DNA of 64,000 nucleotides from Brienomyrus brachyistius (taxonomy: Eukaryota > Chordata > Actinopteri > Osteoglossiformes > Mormyridae). Where the stretch lies: positions 19,810,214 to 19,874,213 of the forward strand of contig NC_064541.1 of assembly GCF_023856365.1 (NCBI RefSeq), written 5' to 3'. The translations under genes and the position numbers were made by a program. The notes beneath the pieces are model-generated. The model saw only the letters and a program-made list of their open reading frames with translations, was not told where the DNA came from and ran no database searches. Of the stretch, positions 36,392 through 47,549 are shown one piece after another (positions within the stretch are counted from its first letter, which is position 1; each line of letters starts with the position of its first letter).

Positions 36392-37275
36392 ACGGATCAA
36401 GACGGGGTTGAAAAGCAGCGATCGGGTGGATCACCGGCGAGGTCCAGCGACACCGCACAGCGACGTTTGGTCTAACTCGATAATGCTGCGGTAGGGGGTC
36501 AGTGGGATATATCAGTAATGCACGGGGACTTAGTGTTTCGCAACACAGTAGTGCGTGTTGTACGATTATAAATAACCATGGCCAAAGCTGGCCCGTCATG
36601 AGACCCCAGCGGGTACGGACTCCCGGCGGCCGCCGCACACTTTTGGTTACAGCTTCCGCCTCCAGGTTGGGCGCCCCCCAGCTGACCGGGACTCGCTGCA
36701 ACTAGCCAGCGACCCAAATAGCGCTTCACAGAAAACAACCAACTTCTGAGCCCGTCTAGACGCTGCGAAATGACAAAATAATATGTTGGTTTACCTCACT
36801 TGTCTGGTGTGGTCTAAGCCACAGCCTGCCCTCTCTTTTTCAAAAGCACTTGATTCCCATAAGAAAAAAAAAACACTTTCTGCCCAATATGCTTTTCCTA
36901 CTTAAACCCATCGTACATTATAGGCGATGACCTTCCTAATATTGATCAGTATTATCTTATACGGAGTTATTCGTAGGAAAAGCCGCCGAATAGAAATGGG
37001 AATCCTAACCAAATGAATGTTTTAAAATAGAATATCTACACGCAAATATCATTCCATCATTGAAATCCACTTGGGATCCTGAAGACTTCCTTTAAAGTGT
37101 AGGAACGTGTAACAAAATTAGCACAGAGGTCTTATTTATACAGCAAACCTCTAAAAATAATATATTAATACTGACAAGTAGCACAAAAATTTCTTCACTG
37201 CTTGATGACAGGTATCATTGGTACTTATGCATAGTAAAGAAAGGTCTTTGTTAGTACATTCTTGATAAGTAAATG

Positions 37276-38444
37276 TACACTCACTGGCCAGTTTAATAGG
37301 CACACCAGCTCAACTGCTCATTGAAGCAAACATCTAAATCAGCCAATCATACAGATACAGGTCACACCCAGTTTATATTCATATCAAACACCAGAATGGG
37401 GAAGAAAGGGGATTTAAGGGACTTTGAACACTGCTTGGTTGCTGGTGCCAGACGGACTGGCTATGAGTATTTCAGGAACTGCTGATCTACAGGGATTTTC
37501 ACACACAACCATCTCTAGGGTTTACAGAGAATGGGCTGAAAAAGAAAAAAATAAAACACTAGTGGAGGGTCTCTGGGTGAAAATGCTTGTTGATGGCAGA
37601 GGTCAGAGGAGAACAGCCAGGCCGGTTCATGCTGATAGAAAGACAAAAGTAACTGAAATAACCACTCGCTACAGCCAAGGTATGCAGAAGAGCATCTCTG
37701 AACACACAACATGACAAACCCTAAAGCAGATGGGCTACAGCAGCAGAAGACCACAGCGGATGCCACTCCTGTCAGCTAAGAACAGGACACTGAGGCTTGA
37801 GTGGCCACAGGCTCATCTAAACTGGACAAAAGAAGATTGGAAAAATGTTCTGGTCAGATGAGTCTCAATTTCTGCTGCAGCATGCAGGTGATAGAGTCAG
37901 AATTTGGCATAAGTAACATGAAAGCATGGATCCATCCTGCCTTGTATCAACAATTCAGGCTGCTGGTGGTGTAATGGTGTGGGGGGTATTTTCTTGGCAC
38001 ATTTTGGGCCCCTTAATACCAACTGAGCATCGTTTTAATGCCACAGCCTTCCTGGGTATTATCACTGACCATCTCCATCCCACTATGGCCACAGTGTCCC
38101 CAGCTTCTAATGGCTACTTCTAGCAGGATAACGCTCCATGCCACACAGCTCACATCATGTCAAACATGGCAATGAGTTCCCTGTACTCAAATGGCCTCCA
38201 CAGTCACCAGATCTCAATCCAATAGTGCAGCTGTGGGATGTGGTGGAACGGGAGACTCGCATCATGAAGGTGCAGCTGATGCATCTGCAGCAGTTGCATG
38301 ATGTTATCATGTCAGCATGGACCAGAGTGCTCCAAGCCCCCTGCTGCATCTACGCCATGAAGAATAAGGCAGTTCTGAAGACAAAACGAGGTCCAACCCA
38401 GCATTAGCAAGATGTACCTAATAAAGTAGCCAGTTACTGCACAT
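37276..38444 (+). mobile_element. decayed Tc1-like (Tc1/mariner) transposon
   Basis: About 1.17 kb with imperfect inverted ends: CACTGGCCAGTTTAATAGGCACACC at the left and, on the complement of the right end, AACTGGCTACTTTATTAGGTACATC (each given in part). Between them a transposase frame can be followed through stops and shifts. WSDESQF lies at about 37850, QDNAPCHTAH at about 38120 and KWPPQSPDLNPI with LWDVVERE at 38195-38255, the DD34E-type catalytic blocks of Tc1 transposases. Internal stop codons (for example in the TAG before QDNAP) show it is dead. Confidence 0.93.
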
Positions 38445-39194
38445 TCATATGAAAGGCTGTGGTGCACAGCTTAAATTCAGATAGATCCCTTGACATCTCT
38501 GGTCACAAAACGCAATCTACACCCAACACAGGAGGGGCACGTACTTTGCAAAAGGTCATAAGAAAGTTAAATGTGACATGCAAGCCGTGATTTAGCAATC
38601 TATGTAAATGTAACACTTTACTTCAATACTGAAAACAAAATGACATCGGCCTTTTCGTTGCTCCAAATGCCGTACTTTCGTGTAACTGTAAGCCATTTCA
38701 AGTACCCTCTAAAGCCGCCGGCGTCAGTTTTGTTTAATGCACAAATGACAGAAATGGGCCAGTAGAGCCCCCTGGTGTACGCGGTCAGAATTACAACGAA
38801 GTGATATCACGGAAGTAGTCGGCGCCCTTCTTTAAATTGAAATGAAAACAAAGATAAATCTCGTACAGTTCGCTTAAGTTACTAGACAGGTCATATTGGA
38901 AAGAAAATTGCAGTACGTTTGATTCCCAGAATTGAATAGCTAATTATTTGAATGGATACTTCACCATCTGTCATTTAACCATGGGCAGGGGAAAGGAGCC
39001 CTAAAGATTGTAAAATAAATGGATTGCTCTGGGTTGGGGGCCAATATGCTATGCTTTCATAGCATATTTGGGGCCGAAATCTGTTATGCTACAGAGAAAA
39101 TGGTGCATTAGAATTCATTTTCTAAAATAAGGGAAATTGAAGCAGTACTGTCAGGACCCTGTAACTCCCAACTCCCTCTCAGAGTTTATTCTGT

Positions 39195-39530
39195 AAGACT
39201 TCCATCCATCCATCCTCAGTAACAACTTATCCTATTCAAGGTTGCAGGGGTTCTGGAGTCAATGGTTGCAAGGCAGACAACCCAGGATGGGGTGCCAACC
39301 CATCACAGAGCTCGCTCACACATAGGAGCAATTCAGCACCCCAGTTAGCTTCCGCAGGTTTTTGGACTGTGGGTGGAGAGAGTTGTAATACCTGGAGGAC
39401 ACAGCAGATGACATGGGAGAGAACATGTGAGCTCCACACACATGGGGCCACAGCAGAGACTCCAACCCTGGTTCCTGGAGGTGTGAGGTGACATCGCTAA
39501 CCACTGTGCTACTGTGCAACTCACAAAGCT
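39195..39530 (-). mobile_element. old copy of the ~350-bp SINE family
   Basis: It is aligned by eye with 49184-49635: ccatccatccatcc, 'cttatcctattcaaggt', 'acaacccaggatggggtgcca', 'gttagcttccgcaggtttttggactgtggg', 'gagctccacacacatgggg', 'ggtgtgaggtgacatcgctaacc'. Confidence 0.8.
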
Positions 39531-40007
39531 GCATAATAGAGTAATTCTGAGCTATTAATTACCCAAATATGACAAAAGAGGAAATTGGCTCTGCCTGTCA
39601 TCAGTACTTAATGACCTGCTGGTGTCCGGCTATAACAAACAATTAAATTGCATTTAATGTATTAAAAGACCTGATTCATTTTGAATGACTGCTTTGCAGA
39701 TAACTGAACACTGTAGCAGGTTCTGGCCTCAAACCCATCATTACTATAATCAATACAAATAAGCAATTTCATTAAAGCACAATCCTATTTGGAAACACCC
39801 ACACAGTGCTGACAAGGATCCAACAGGGGCTCTTAGAAAACACACTGCAAGAGCAAGTAGCCTCACACAGGGGTGTAGAGGGCGCTGGTAATGTAATGTG
39901 GCCGTTCTCTCTGGACCAACCCTAACCCCAGTACTAAAAACCAGAGATTAGTCAATCCACAGGTGCCAGATATGTACACAGAGCAACACGGCAGTCTTCA
40001 TGTTGAA

Positions 40008-40018
40008 TTTATTTTATT
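40008..40018 (-). terminator. cpvl: cpvl polyadenylation signals
   Basis: Two overlapping AATAAA hexamers on the minus strand (plus TTTATTTTATT), about 550 bp past the cpvl stop. Confidence 0.6.
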
Positions 40019-40563
40019 TATCTGCCAGCGAAACTTAGGAAAACAATCAACTCCCCCCCCCCCCCCCCAGCACATTTAGTTTCTCCGGTTGAACCCCCCC
40101 TTCCCACCCCCCCAGAATCTGCAACAGCAGCTACACCCCTGCCTCTGTCCACCCTGCAGGCCAACACACTTGCTCCACCGGCTTGGCCCTTCAGGTCACA
40201 TGACATGGGGGCGGAGCTACAGACTGAAGGCAGTACCTCGGAAAGCCAGCCGCCAAAGGGCTACTTAATGTACATTATGTGATTGTTACTCCATGTATTA
40301 GTGAGATTCATCATCAGAGAAACAGAACTGCAGGACAAAGTGCTGATTTAGTATGTCCGGCTTATACTGTCAAATTTTGTACGCTAATTTAATTTCATCA
40401 CAAACTTTTCCAGCTTTAAAATACTGTATCCAGAATATGCAGAATAGGAAAGCATTACACTGCACTCCAGCTGCACTGAAAAGCAATGCAAACGCTTCTT
40501 ACAATCATAAAATGAGATATTTCTACTAAAAACTCAAACATTTCTCCCATTAAGTGAAGTCAG

Positions 40564-40659
40564 TTACCATCCCTTTGTGGACAGAAATCTGTCAATCATA
40601 TCAAAGGACCTTTCCGGCTGGTCGTAAGGCAGAATGTGTCCTCCACCTCGGACAACCAC
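40564..40659 (-). CDS. cpvl: cpvl exon 12 (catalytic His, stop)
   Basis: It reads [20 protein letters not shown], then [11 protein letters not shown] and TAA. The acceptor GTGCAG is preceded on the coding strand by a (CT)n tract. Confidence 0.95.
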   Translation of the reverse strand: MVVRGGGHILPYDQPERSFDMIDRFLSTKGW

Positions 40660-43600
40660 CTGCACGAGAGAGAGAGAGAGAGAGAGACAGAGAGAGAGAC
40701 AGAGAGAGAGACAGAGAGTTTTATTTATATAATATTGATTCGGTTACATTGCCAAACGTCATGTCCATTGCACACAAACAAGATTTCACTCCTCTAAGTC
40801 CAACACTTGTGTTTTTTCCCCCTCAAGTTCATGACGTTGCTCTCAAACCAGAAGGTGGATGTTTATTAGCAAAAAAGTAAATGTAGAATCAATTTGCAAA
40901 TGGTTCCAAAATCAGAAGCTTAAAAACTAATACGCACAAAACCGAAAAAAAAAGTAAAGAAAGTGAACAAAGTCACAATGATTCCTTGCATTTCCCCCAA
41001 AAAAAGACTGACTGAAAAAGTCATGTTTTTCCTGCTCTTTTCAAGTAAATTACATGGCACCCCCCCCCCCCCCCCCCCCGGTCCTCGCTGAAACCCCCCA
41101 GTGGGCGACGACCTCCCAGCTGAGAACCTGCACTAGAAGACTTCAGGTATGAGAGGGTCTCCCCTCAAAGACAATGTGTCATTATTCAGAGTTTTTTTTG
41201 CCACACACTTTGCAAAAACTGGAGATCCTGCAGGGTCACTATTTGCAAGACTGCAACTAGATTCCTTTTGAGATTATTTCCCATCATGCTCCTGTGTAAA
41301 TTTCCAGGAAGAGAAAACCTATTGAACAATGGAAAAGGAACAGAAACAGCTTTTGGCCACAGCTGCTTGTGTTTGAAATTCTTTGCTGTGATAAAACAGC
41401 GAGAGAGATAAGAGAATATGGACACAACCCCGGCTGGGTGAACAGCAAGCTATTCAGCAATACCACTTCTATCCAGATACGTTGTTAGCGTATTGATTGT
41501 CGTTAACAATACCAGTTAATAATGCAATATGTGGTATTTTTGTGGATACAAAAAAAACATACCAACACGTCCACAGATAAAAGTTGGACAGTACTCTAAG
41601 AATGACCGACTTAATGAGACATAAATCAGACATAAGTCCTAAAAGACAGTATATAACTACAGCATTCATTTCTGTTGATCAAGGGCACAGCCATCTTGAA
41701 TTCTGAGGGTCCGGCCTGCAGAGGTTCCTGTGACCTTCACCGAGTGAGAACTCAGACTCTCTGGGGTGTTGCAGTTGAAAGTAACAAGGAACTCGTAAAT
41801 TGCGACGTTTGATTACAAACGGAATGCTCCATATCTACCCTACCTGAGATCTCATAACTACAATGCTGCTTCCTGTTTGCTGCTATAGAGAGCTCATCTA
41901 TTGGTTGTTGACAACGTGCATGTGACTATTTGCATGAGCTAAGACTAAAGACCTATGATAATATTAAACACTTATTTTGATCAGAATAGTCAAGAAAAAG
42001 ATTAAGACCCCTATCCTGACCACCTTACAGCAAACGACTGAGATGACAGGAGCGAGCCACAACTCTAGCGAAAATCGTGATTTTATTCTGACAGCGAAAA
42101 TTTGAAATCACTTGAGAAGTCGCTTGCATTAGCTGCCGTGGAACACGGCATCCAGAATGTGAGATTAGCAGACACCACAGACACAGGCCCTTGCAGCTGT
42201 GTAACACTGTCGAGCCGCTGGCCCCCACCTGGAAGAACTCTCCCACTTGGCGCACGTAGCCGGCCACCTCCCGATCCTTGGGCTGGATCCTCCAGCTGAG
42301 TCGCTCGGCCTTGCTGTACTCCTCAGCCCCCTTCCAGGCTACGGTGGGCAGGAAGCGCTCGGTGAGGGGCGTCGCCACAATGACATCCAGCTGCCCGCTG
42401 TAGATGAGCACCTGCAGGACAGGAAGTCCACGTGTCGGCGGCCAATCAGGACTGCGCATTCGCCCTCCTGCCCTTTTCTTAGCTCAGTGGATTGGTCGGA
42501 GGTTTAATGTCTAGAACTGTGGCTTTTGCATGCTCCCAACACCATCTCTAAGTTGAACGCAGCCATGATTTATCGGGAACCGTCCGTCCTCCTTCCAGCC
42601 ACTTTTCCCCACACAGGGTGCAGGGGGATCTGAAGCCTATGGCCAACTTTCCCTGCCTGTTTGTCTCACTGAACAGCTTCAGATTTTTAGACAAAATGCG
42701 ATACTAGACAAAGGGCAGGTGAGCAAACGCCCAACATTCTTTAACCGTTTCATTTAAGGTACAAAGTCAACTTGCATGGTGCTTACGTGACGCCACTTTA
42801 GTTATCTGTGAACCAAAGACCAGCAGAATAAAAGTTTCATTCATCATTAACTCAGAATCCAACACAGTTTGCCGACTTCCCTGCTAAAACACATATGCAT
42901 ATAAAACATATGCAGTGATCTGAACAGAGCCTGGACTGACTGCATCCAGCAGTCACTCATAGAAAGAAAATTCCTTTATCAGCCGTTTATAGGGTTACAA
43001 AGGCTCTGGGATTCCACTGGACCAGTGAGATGTTTGCTCTAAAGGGGAACATGACAAGGAGACGTGAACTTCCCCAGAAGGAGATGACCTGGCGAAATCT
43101 CTACCAGGGGATCGTGACAACTCATGCCCTAAAGGGGGCGCAAGAGGTTAGTTTTGCTTTTTTACATGGGTGATAAGGAACAGTCATCCCCACTCCCGTA
43201 AGTGAAATCATTTAAAAAAATGCGTTACATGATTACTTTGTCTAGCATTACATTCCGCCTGAGGATCTGAAACTATTCAGTGTGATAAATATGAAATAAG
43301 GAAATCAGGAAGAGGACACAGGTTTTTTTCCCACATGGGGGGACATGAGTGGGATAATCCTGTTCCATAAGTAAACGACTTTAAAAATGTGCTGGGTGTT
43401 TATTACAGTTCCTCTGTCTAATGTTACATTCTGCCTGAAGATCTGAAACTATTAAGTGTAGCAGATATGCAATAATAGGAAATTGGGGGTAATTTACTTT
43501 TTCAACGTGTGATATGGGTGTGGAATAACTACGTTCCTTAAAAATACCAACCAGCACCAGCCAGTCGGCCTGCTTCTACACGCCCACCTGAGGTTGCCCT

Positions 43601-44337
43601 GAATCAGCCATTGCGAAAACGCTTCCTTAAAAGCTCTGAGGTTTTGAAATCAGCATTCACACTTCCACTAAGAGCAAAGCAGCAGCCTAATCGGCAAGCC
43701 GGTGCAGGATCCCGGGATGACTGCTGCGCTAGCCTAGCGCTCACCCTGTAGTTATCCATGAGGACGGCCAGCCACGGTTTGATGGACTTCATGACATCCT
43801 CCTGCAGGTACTTCTCCACGCGGGAGCCGTCGTTGAACGTGAGGTTCCCCACGTGGATGGCAAGCCCTCACCTGCGGGAGCGTCACGAATCGGGTGAAGT
43901 ACTCCTGGTCCTCAGGCTCCTGCGGCACACAAACGGAAACTGCAAACAAAACGCTCACCTCTCCGTTACTGCTGGGTGAGCTGGATTTGTATGGGAAGCA
44001 AAAAAAAATAATAAAAAATGTCATAAGACTGCAAACCACAGGTACCTCACACTGAAGGTAGTTGAAAGTAATTGGTGCAGCCTGTGACGTTCTGGAAGAA
44101 GGAGGGGTAGGGGGTCATGTCTCCAGTCAGCAAGCTGTCAAACACCTGGAACGTGGGGGTACGCAAGAAAGACAAATGTCTCAACAAATACAGACTGCGG
44201 GGGGTGCATATATACTGGGATTAGGATCTATGTGGGGGGGGGGGGGGGGAATCCAAAGAACTGTCCAAAGCAACCTGAGCTTCATCTAAAGCTTCACCTG
44301 CTTTGGAAGAACATGACCTTCTGCTAGGGTTAGGAAG

Positions 44338-44406
<69 letters not shown>

Positions 44407-45194
44407 GTGTGTGTGTGTGTGTGTGTCTCACCATGAAAGCCTCCAGCCATTTCTCGCTCTTGATAAGTTGCACCCCGATGTCCGTCTGCTCCTGTACGTA
44501 TTGCTTCTGCTGCTCATCCACCATGCCCGTCTGGTACAGGAAGTCAGCATAGCCTCCTAGCATCTGAAGGTGAGGGGAGGGCATAGAAGGGGGGGCATCA
44601 AGATCATGGAGGGGGGAGGGGGGATGCACCCCAAAGTTCGGGCTCCCACTCAGCGAATCAAGTGAATGAACACAAAGCTACACATACCCCCCCCCGTCCC
44701 TGGAGAGGGGGCCAGTGTTACCGGCACACCGGTGACGCAAAGGAGGACGAGCGGAGGAAGTGACACGCACCACTTCCGGGTCACACAGGCCGTCGCCGAT
44801 GGCGACGCCCTTGAAGTTGATCTTCACCTTGCCTGAGGGGTTGTTTTGGTGGATGTAATATCCAATCGCAGGAACATACTTGCCTGCGTATGACTGAAGA
44901 AACAAGGAAGTGTAAATATTAAAAGCATTTTAAAACAGTGCAGTGAATGATCTTAAAGCAAACCAAAAACTATTTGTTATATTAAGCATTTCGGCAGGGC
45001 GCCTCGCTCTGGGAATATATGGCTATAGACACACAAACAACATTTTTTCTCCATTATTATTTGTTCGGAACTGTGGTGAAATTAGATATTGAGACCTTGG
45101 GACTCACCTCCCCGGTAGCGTAGAAGTCATTGAGCTGGAACTCGCTGAAGATCTGGAAGAACTGAGTGAGGGCACTATATGGAGACAGACAGAC

Positions 45195-45225
<31 letters not shown>

Positions 45226-45226
45226 C

Positions 45227-45275
<49 letters not shown>

Positions 45276-46102
45276 GAGACAGACAGAGAGACAGACAGAG
45301 AGACAGAGAGAGAGTTTTAGTAACCTCTACCATCAACCACAAAACAGCAGTATACAATGCCCCAGCATCGTATGACCTCTGTCTCACCCCACCATCCCCT
45401 ACCTGTATAGGTCTCGCGCCACATCGTCCTGATTACGCGCATAGCCTCGATCGTCGTCGCAGAAACTAAAGCCTGTGCCTACCTGGAAGGAACCGGAGAA
45501 AAGATAAGAGTGAAGATTAAGCAGCAGCTGGTGTTTGCCCCCGATATGACGGGGGTCTTCACACTGGAACGGACCGTTGGCCATGTCTTATCATATTTAT
45601 TTTAAGATTAATACTTCAGCCAGCCTAGAGCAAAAGTTCAACCCCCAAGGGTTATACAGAAGCAGTAGATGAATTGGTCTGGCGGGAAGGGGGGTGTAAA
45701 TCGCAGACACACAGATGCCAGTGCGGGACAAACCATTCCTGACAGATATACAGGGGGACACTCGAGCCCAAAGTGCCCAGTTATCAGAGTGTTGAAGGAT
45801 CACAGGGGTGGCGGAGTGACTCACTGGATTGTCGATGTACAGGATGGAGTATCGGGACGTCCACGGATAACTCCGGAACCCAACTGCCAAAATGGAAGGA
45901 GCCGCAGAAGCTGTCAATCACCAGACAGTATCCCCATCGGCCGAAATCCATCCATTCGCAGAGGGAGGTTTACCTGTCAGGTTCTGGTGCACAACGTATG
46001 GTCCGTGCTCAACGAAAAGTCCGAACAGAGAGCTGCCCCCCGGCCCCCCCTGCAGCCATAGCAGGACTGGGGCAACTTCAGGCAGCACCTGAGGAAAAGC
46101 GG

Positions 46103-46135
<33 letters not shown>

Positions 46136-47527
46136 GAGTACGAACATAAGCATGTAAACACATTTCAGCCTAATTCTTTGGAACGGATAACTGGATTAAC
46201 CGATTAATCAAACCCAAACAGTCCGGCACTGTCAGGCTCTTCAAAAGTCGTGCCCAGCGCTAAGCTGTAAAGGGACAGCAAATTACAGGCTTTTAAAGCA
46301 TTCAATCCCAAAATCACACGACTCCAGCAATCACCACCTAGACCAAATCAGCTAAACATCCCTCCTAAGTACTCGAATGCCGAGCGGTTTACTGAGAGGG
46401 GGAAAAGCTGCGAAAACTCCAAGTGCTCCAAAACAGGCAGGCCTGCAGAGCGAGGTCTTTAAATCCCATTTGAGAGAGTTTAATTTATGGGGCTCATGGA
46501 AATCTATACTCAATATCAGAAGCACAGTCACGCTTCCTGTAGCGCTCAATGCTAAGATTTCCAACCGAGACTTAAACTCCATATGCAATTTCCTTCTATT
46601 TTCATTAGACCAAAGTCCTGCCCGGCGAGCAGCAGATGAGGTCTCATAGGTGCATGAGCTCAGTGCAGATCAGCGTTTCCCAACCTGATCCTTGGGGACC
46701 CCCCCAGAGTGTCCAAGCAAAAAATGTGGACTGAGAATCCCCAAGGACCGGACTGGAAAATACTGGTGTAGGGCAACAGCCGAATATACCTGCGCAGGAA
46801 AGAACCAGAAGAAGAGATTGCTGTTGTAGGTCTTGTTCACTGTGAGGTACCCAGAGTAACTCTTAACATTGGCTCCAGGCAGAGGCCCCACAAGGCTGAG
46901 TTTCCTGGCTTGGATAAAAGTGTCACAGAACTGTCACATGAATGCAGAATCAACTACTCCTACATTTACCCCTAGTCCTACACAATGTTTATTCCCAAAA
47001 TCAAATTAATTTATTATTATACAGTGCCTTTCACAACAAAATGTCAAAGTGTTTTTTTTACTAGTTAGGGGACTAGTGTTCAGTTTCTTGAACTCTCCCT
47101 ACATCAGATCTACTCATTTCAGAGAAGAGACATTTCCAGTCATACTAAACATTTATGCTGACAATGCATTAAAAACCTTCATTGCTTAGACATTTCAATT
47201 CCGTGAAACGACCAAAACACAAAGGAACTTTGACACTTATGTCGCAATCTAAAATACAGATGCCGAGGAAAAATGTCAGTATTTAATTTGACTGAAGGAC
47301 GCAGGAGTCACCACTTAGTTGCCGAGGACTATTAATGCAGAGAGCTCACCTTCCTCGATGTTTCCCCGCTCGATGTACGGCGATAGGAAGAGAGGTTTCC
47401 CCGGGTCGGATCCCTGAAAGTTGCTCGTCCTTCGAGATCTTCGACAGAAGAAACTGGAACAGCCAGTGGATAGACCCAGATAGACGAGGCTCCAGAGAAA
47501 TACGAGACAAAGTGTTTCCTTCAGCAT
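40564..47527 (-). CDS. cpvl: cpvl, vitellogenic-like serine carboxypeptidase, with two frameshifts
   Basis: This is a peptidase family S10 carboxypeptidase, a secretory/lysosomal-type enzyme trimming C-terminal residues. Twelve coding exons join in phase on the minus strand and give 474 residues once two single-base insertions are discounted; human CPVL has 476. A hydrophobic signal peptide covers about residues 1-22. The S10 signatures are [10 protein letters not shown] (exon 3) and GESYAG split across exons 6/7, with the catalytic Ser (about 207) the first codon of exon 7. The catalytic Asp (about 391) is in YSGQLDVIV and the His (about 451) in [11 protein letters not shown]. Exon 9 (100 nt, expected 99) and exon 10 (175 nt, expected 174) each have an extra base in a short homopolymer. 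Either the allele is broken or the assembly has indel errors; all splice sites and the triad are intact. Confidence 0.95.
40666..40718. repeat. (GA)n array beside cpvl exon 12
   Basis: GAGA with GACA interruptions. On the cpvl coding strand it is a (CT)n pyrimidine tract ending 6 bp before the exon. Confidence 0.95.
40719..42228 (-). other. cpvl: cpvl intron 11
   Basis: It holds a C20-like homopolymer at about 41061-41080; otherwise nothing recognised. Confidence 0.85.
42229..42411 (-). CDS. cpvl: cpvl exon 11 (catalytic Asp)
   Basis: 61 codons from [20 protein letters not shown] to [11 protein letters not shown]. The acceptor is CTGCAG and the donor [16 protein letters not shown] appears one residue longer than human KAEKVWKIF. 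Confidence 0.95.
42412..43744 (-). other. cpvl: cpvl intron 10, with a 176-bp diverged tandem duplication
   Basis: Blocks at about 43145-43320 and 43321-43500 align (gcctgaggatctgaaactatt at 43257 and gcctgaagatctgaaactatt at 43433), with a partial third block after that. The rest is unremarkable. Confidence 0.8.
43745..43919 (-). CDS. cpvl: cpvl exon 10, frameshifted
   Basis: It starts [18 protein letters not shown]. After a GGG run (plus-strand CCC, 43865-43867) the frame moves by one, and resumes [20 protein letters not shown] through [12 protein letters not shown]. The exon is 175 nt against an expected 174. Confidence 0.92.
44046..44145 (-). CDS. cpvl: cpvl exon 9, frameshifted
   Basis: It reads [27 protein letters not shown], then shifts at a TTT run (plus-strand AAA, 44065-44067). 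Without the extra T it would continue NYLQCE into exon 10; as written it meets TGA at the exon end. The donor GTACCT is weak but preserves the family exon boundary. Confidence 0.9.
44216..44250. repeat. G-run in cpvl intron 8
   Basis: A G14-like homopolymer at about 44236-44249. Confidence 0.85.
44340..44427. repeat. (GT)n array touching the cpvl exon 8 donor
   Basis: Three GT blocks separated by single extra Ts. On the coding strand it is a (CA)n array beginning directly after the donor GTGAGA. Confidence 0.97.
44432..44563 (-). CDS. cpvl: cpvl exon 8
   Basis: 44 codons, [20 protein letters not shown] to KWLEAFM, matching human IIGGYAEFLYQIGLLDEKQK. The acceptor is CTTCAG and the donor GTGAGA. 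Confidence 0.95.
44771..44893 (-). CDS. cpvl: cpvl exon 7 (catalytic Ser)
   Basis: 41 codons beginning with the catalytic serine: [16 protein letters not shown], then [20 protein letters not shown]. The acceptor is TTCTTCAG and the donor GTGCGT. Confidence 0.96.
45108..45174 (-). CDS. cpvl: cpvl exon 6
   Basis: T completes a Ser codon, then [20 protein letters not shown] and GE. The donor is GTGAGT. The acceptor ATATAG follows a long CTGT array on the coding strand. Confidence 0.94.
45182..45314. repeat. (GACA)n array beside the cpvl exon 6 acceptor
   Basis: About 130 bp of GACA/GAGA units starting 7 bp from the exon; coding-strand sequence is (CTGT)n. Confidence 0.97.
45403..45482 (-). CDS. 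cpvl: cpvl exon 5
   Basis: 26 codons [20 protein letters not shown] and VARDLY, ending with two bases of Ser. The acceptor is TTCCAG and the donor GTAGGG. Confidence 0.95.
45825..45883 (-). CDS. cpvl: cpvl exon 4
   Basis: TT completes Val, then [19 protein letters not shown]. The acceptor is TTGGCAG and the donor GTGAGT. Confidence 0.94.
45974..46088 (-). CDS. cpvl: cpvl exon 3 (S10 signature)
   Basis: 38 codons: [38 protein letters not shown]. The acceptor is CCTCAG and the donor GTAAAC. NLT is a potential N-glycosylation site. Confidence 0.96.
46104..46133. repeat. (CA)n array upstream of the cpvl exon 3 acceptor
   Basis: 15 CA units. On the coding strand it is (TG)n ending 15 bp before the exon. 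Confidence 0.95.
46671..46765. mobile_element. GGGGACC palindromic MITE in cpvl intron 2
   Basis: The left arm CAGCGTTTCCCAACCTGATC then CTTGGGGACC matches the inverted right arm GGGGATTC/CCAAGGACCGGACTGG. The central aaaaaatgtggactg is related to the copies at 29.6 and 63.5 kb. Confidence 0.75.
46790..46908 (-). CDS. cpvl: cpvl exon 2
   Basis: CC completes an Ala codon, then [20 protein letters not shown] and [19 protein letters not shown]. The acceptor is ATCCAAG and the donor GTATAT. A nearby AG at 46905-46906 would put the exon out of phase. Confidence 0.93.
46909..47349 (-). other. cpvl: cpvl intron 1 (between coding exons 1 and 2)
   Basis: AT-rich sequence with no recognised repeat. 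Confidence 0.85.
47350..47527 (-). CDS. cpvl: cpvl exon 1 (start, signal peptide)
   Basis: ATG at 47527-47525 in ACAAGATGC. It reads [20 protein letters not shown] as a secretory signal, then a basic patch and [17 protein letters not shown], matching human GQPLFLTPYIEAGKIQK. The donor is GTGAGC. Confidence 0.95.
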
Positions 47528-47549
47528 CTTGTGGAGCTTGAACTGAAGG

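Larger units (their letters stand above)
36040..39995. other. creb5-cpvl intergenic spacer
   Basis: The convergent 3' ends of creb5 and cpvl face each other across about 4 kb. It holds a CAGTCC MITE, a decayed Tc1-like element and an old SINE copy. No TRIL-like leucine-rich-repeat frame is present. Confidence 0.85.

Noticed and set aside
37424..38407. Possible functional transposase gene
   Set aside because: Tc1 catalytic blocks are recognisable only across several stop codons and frame changes.
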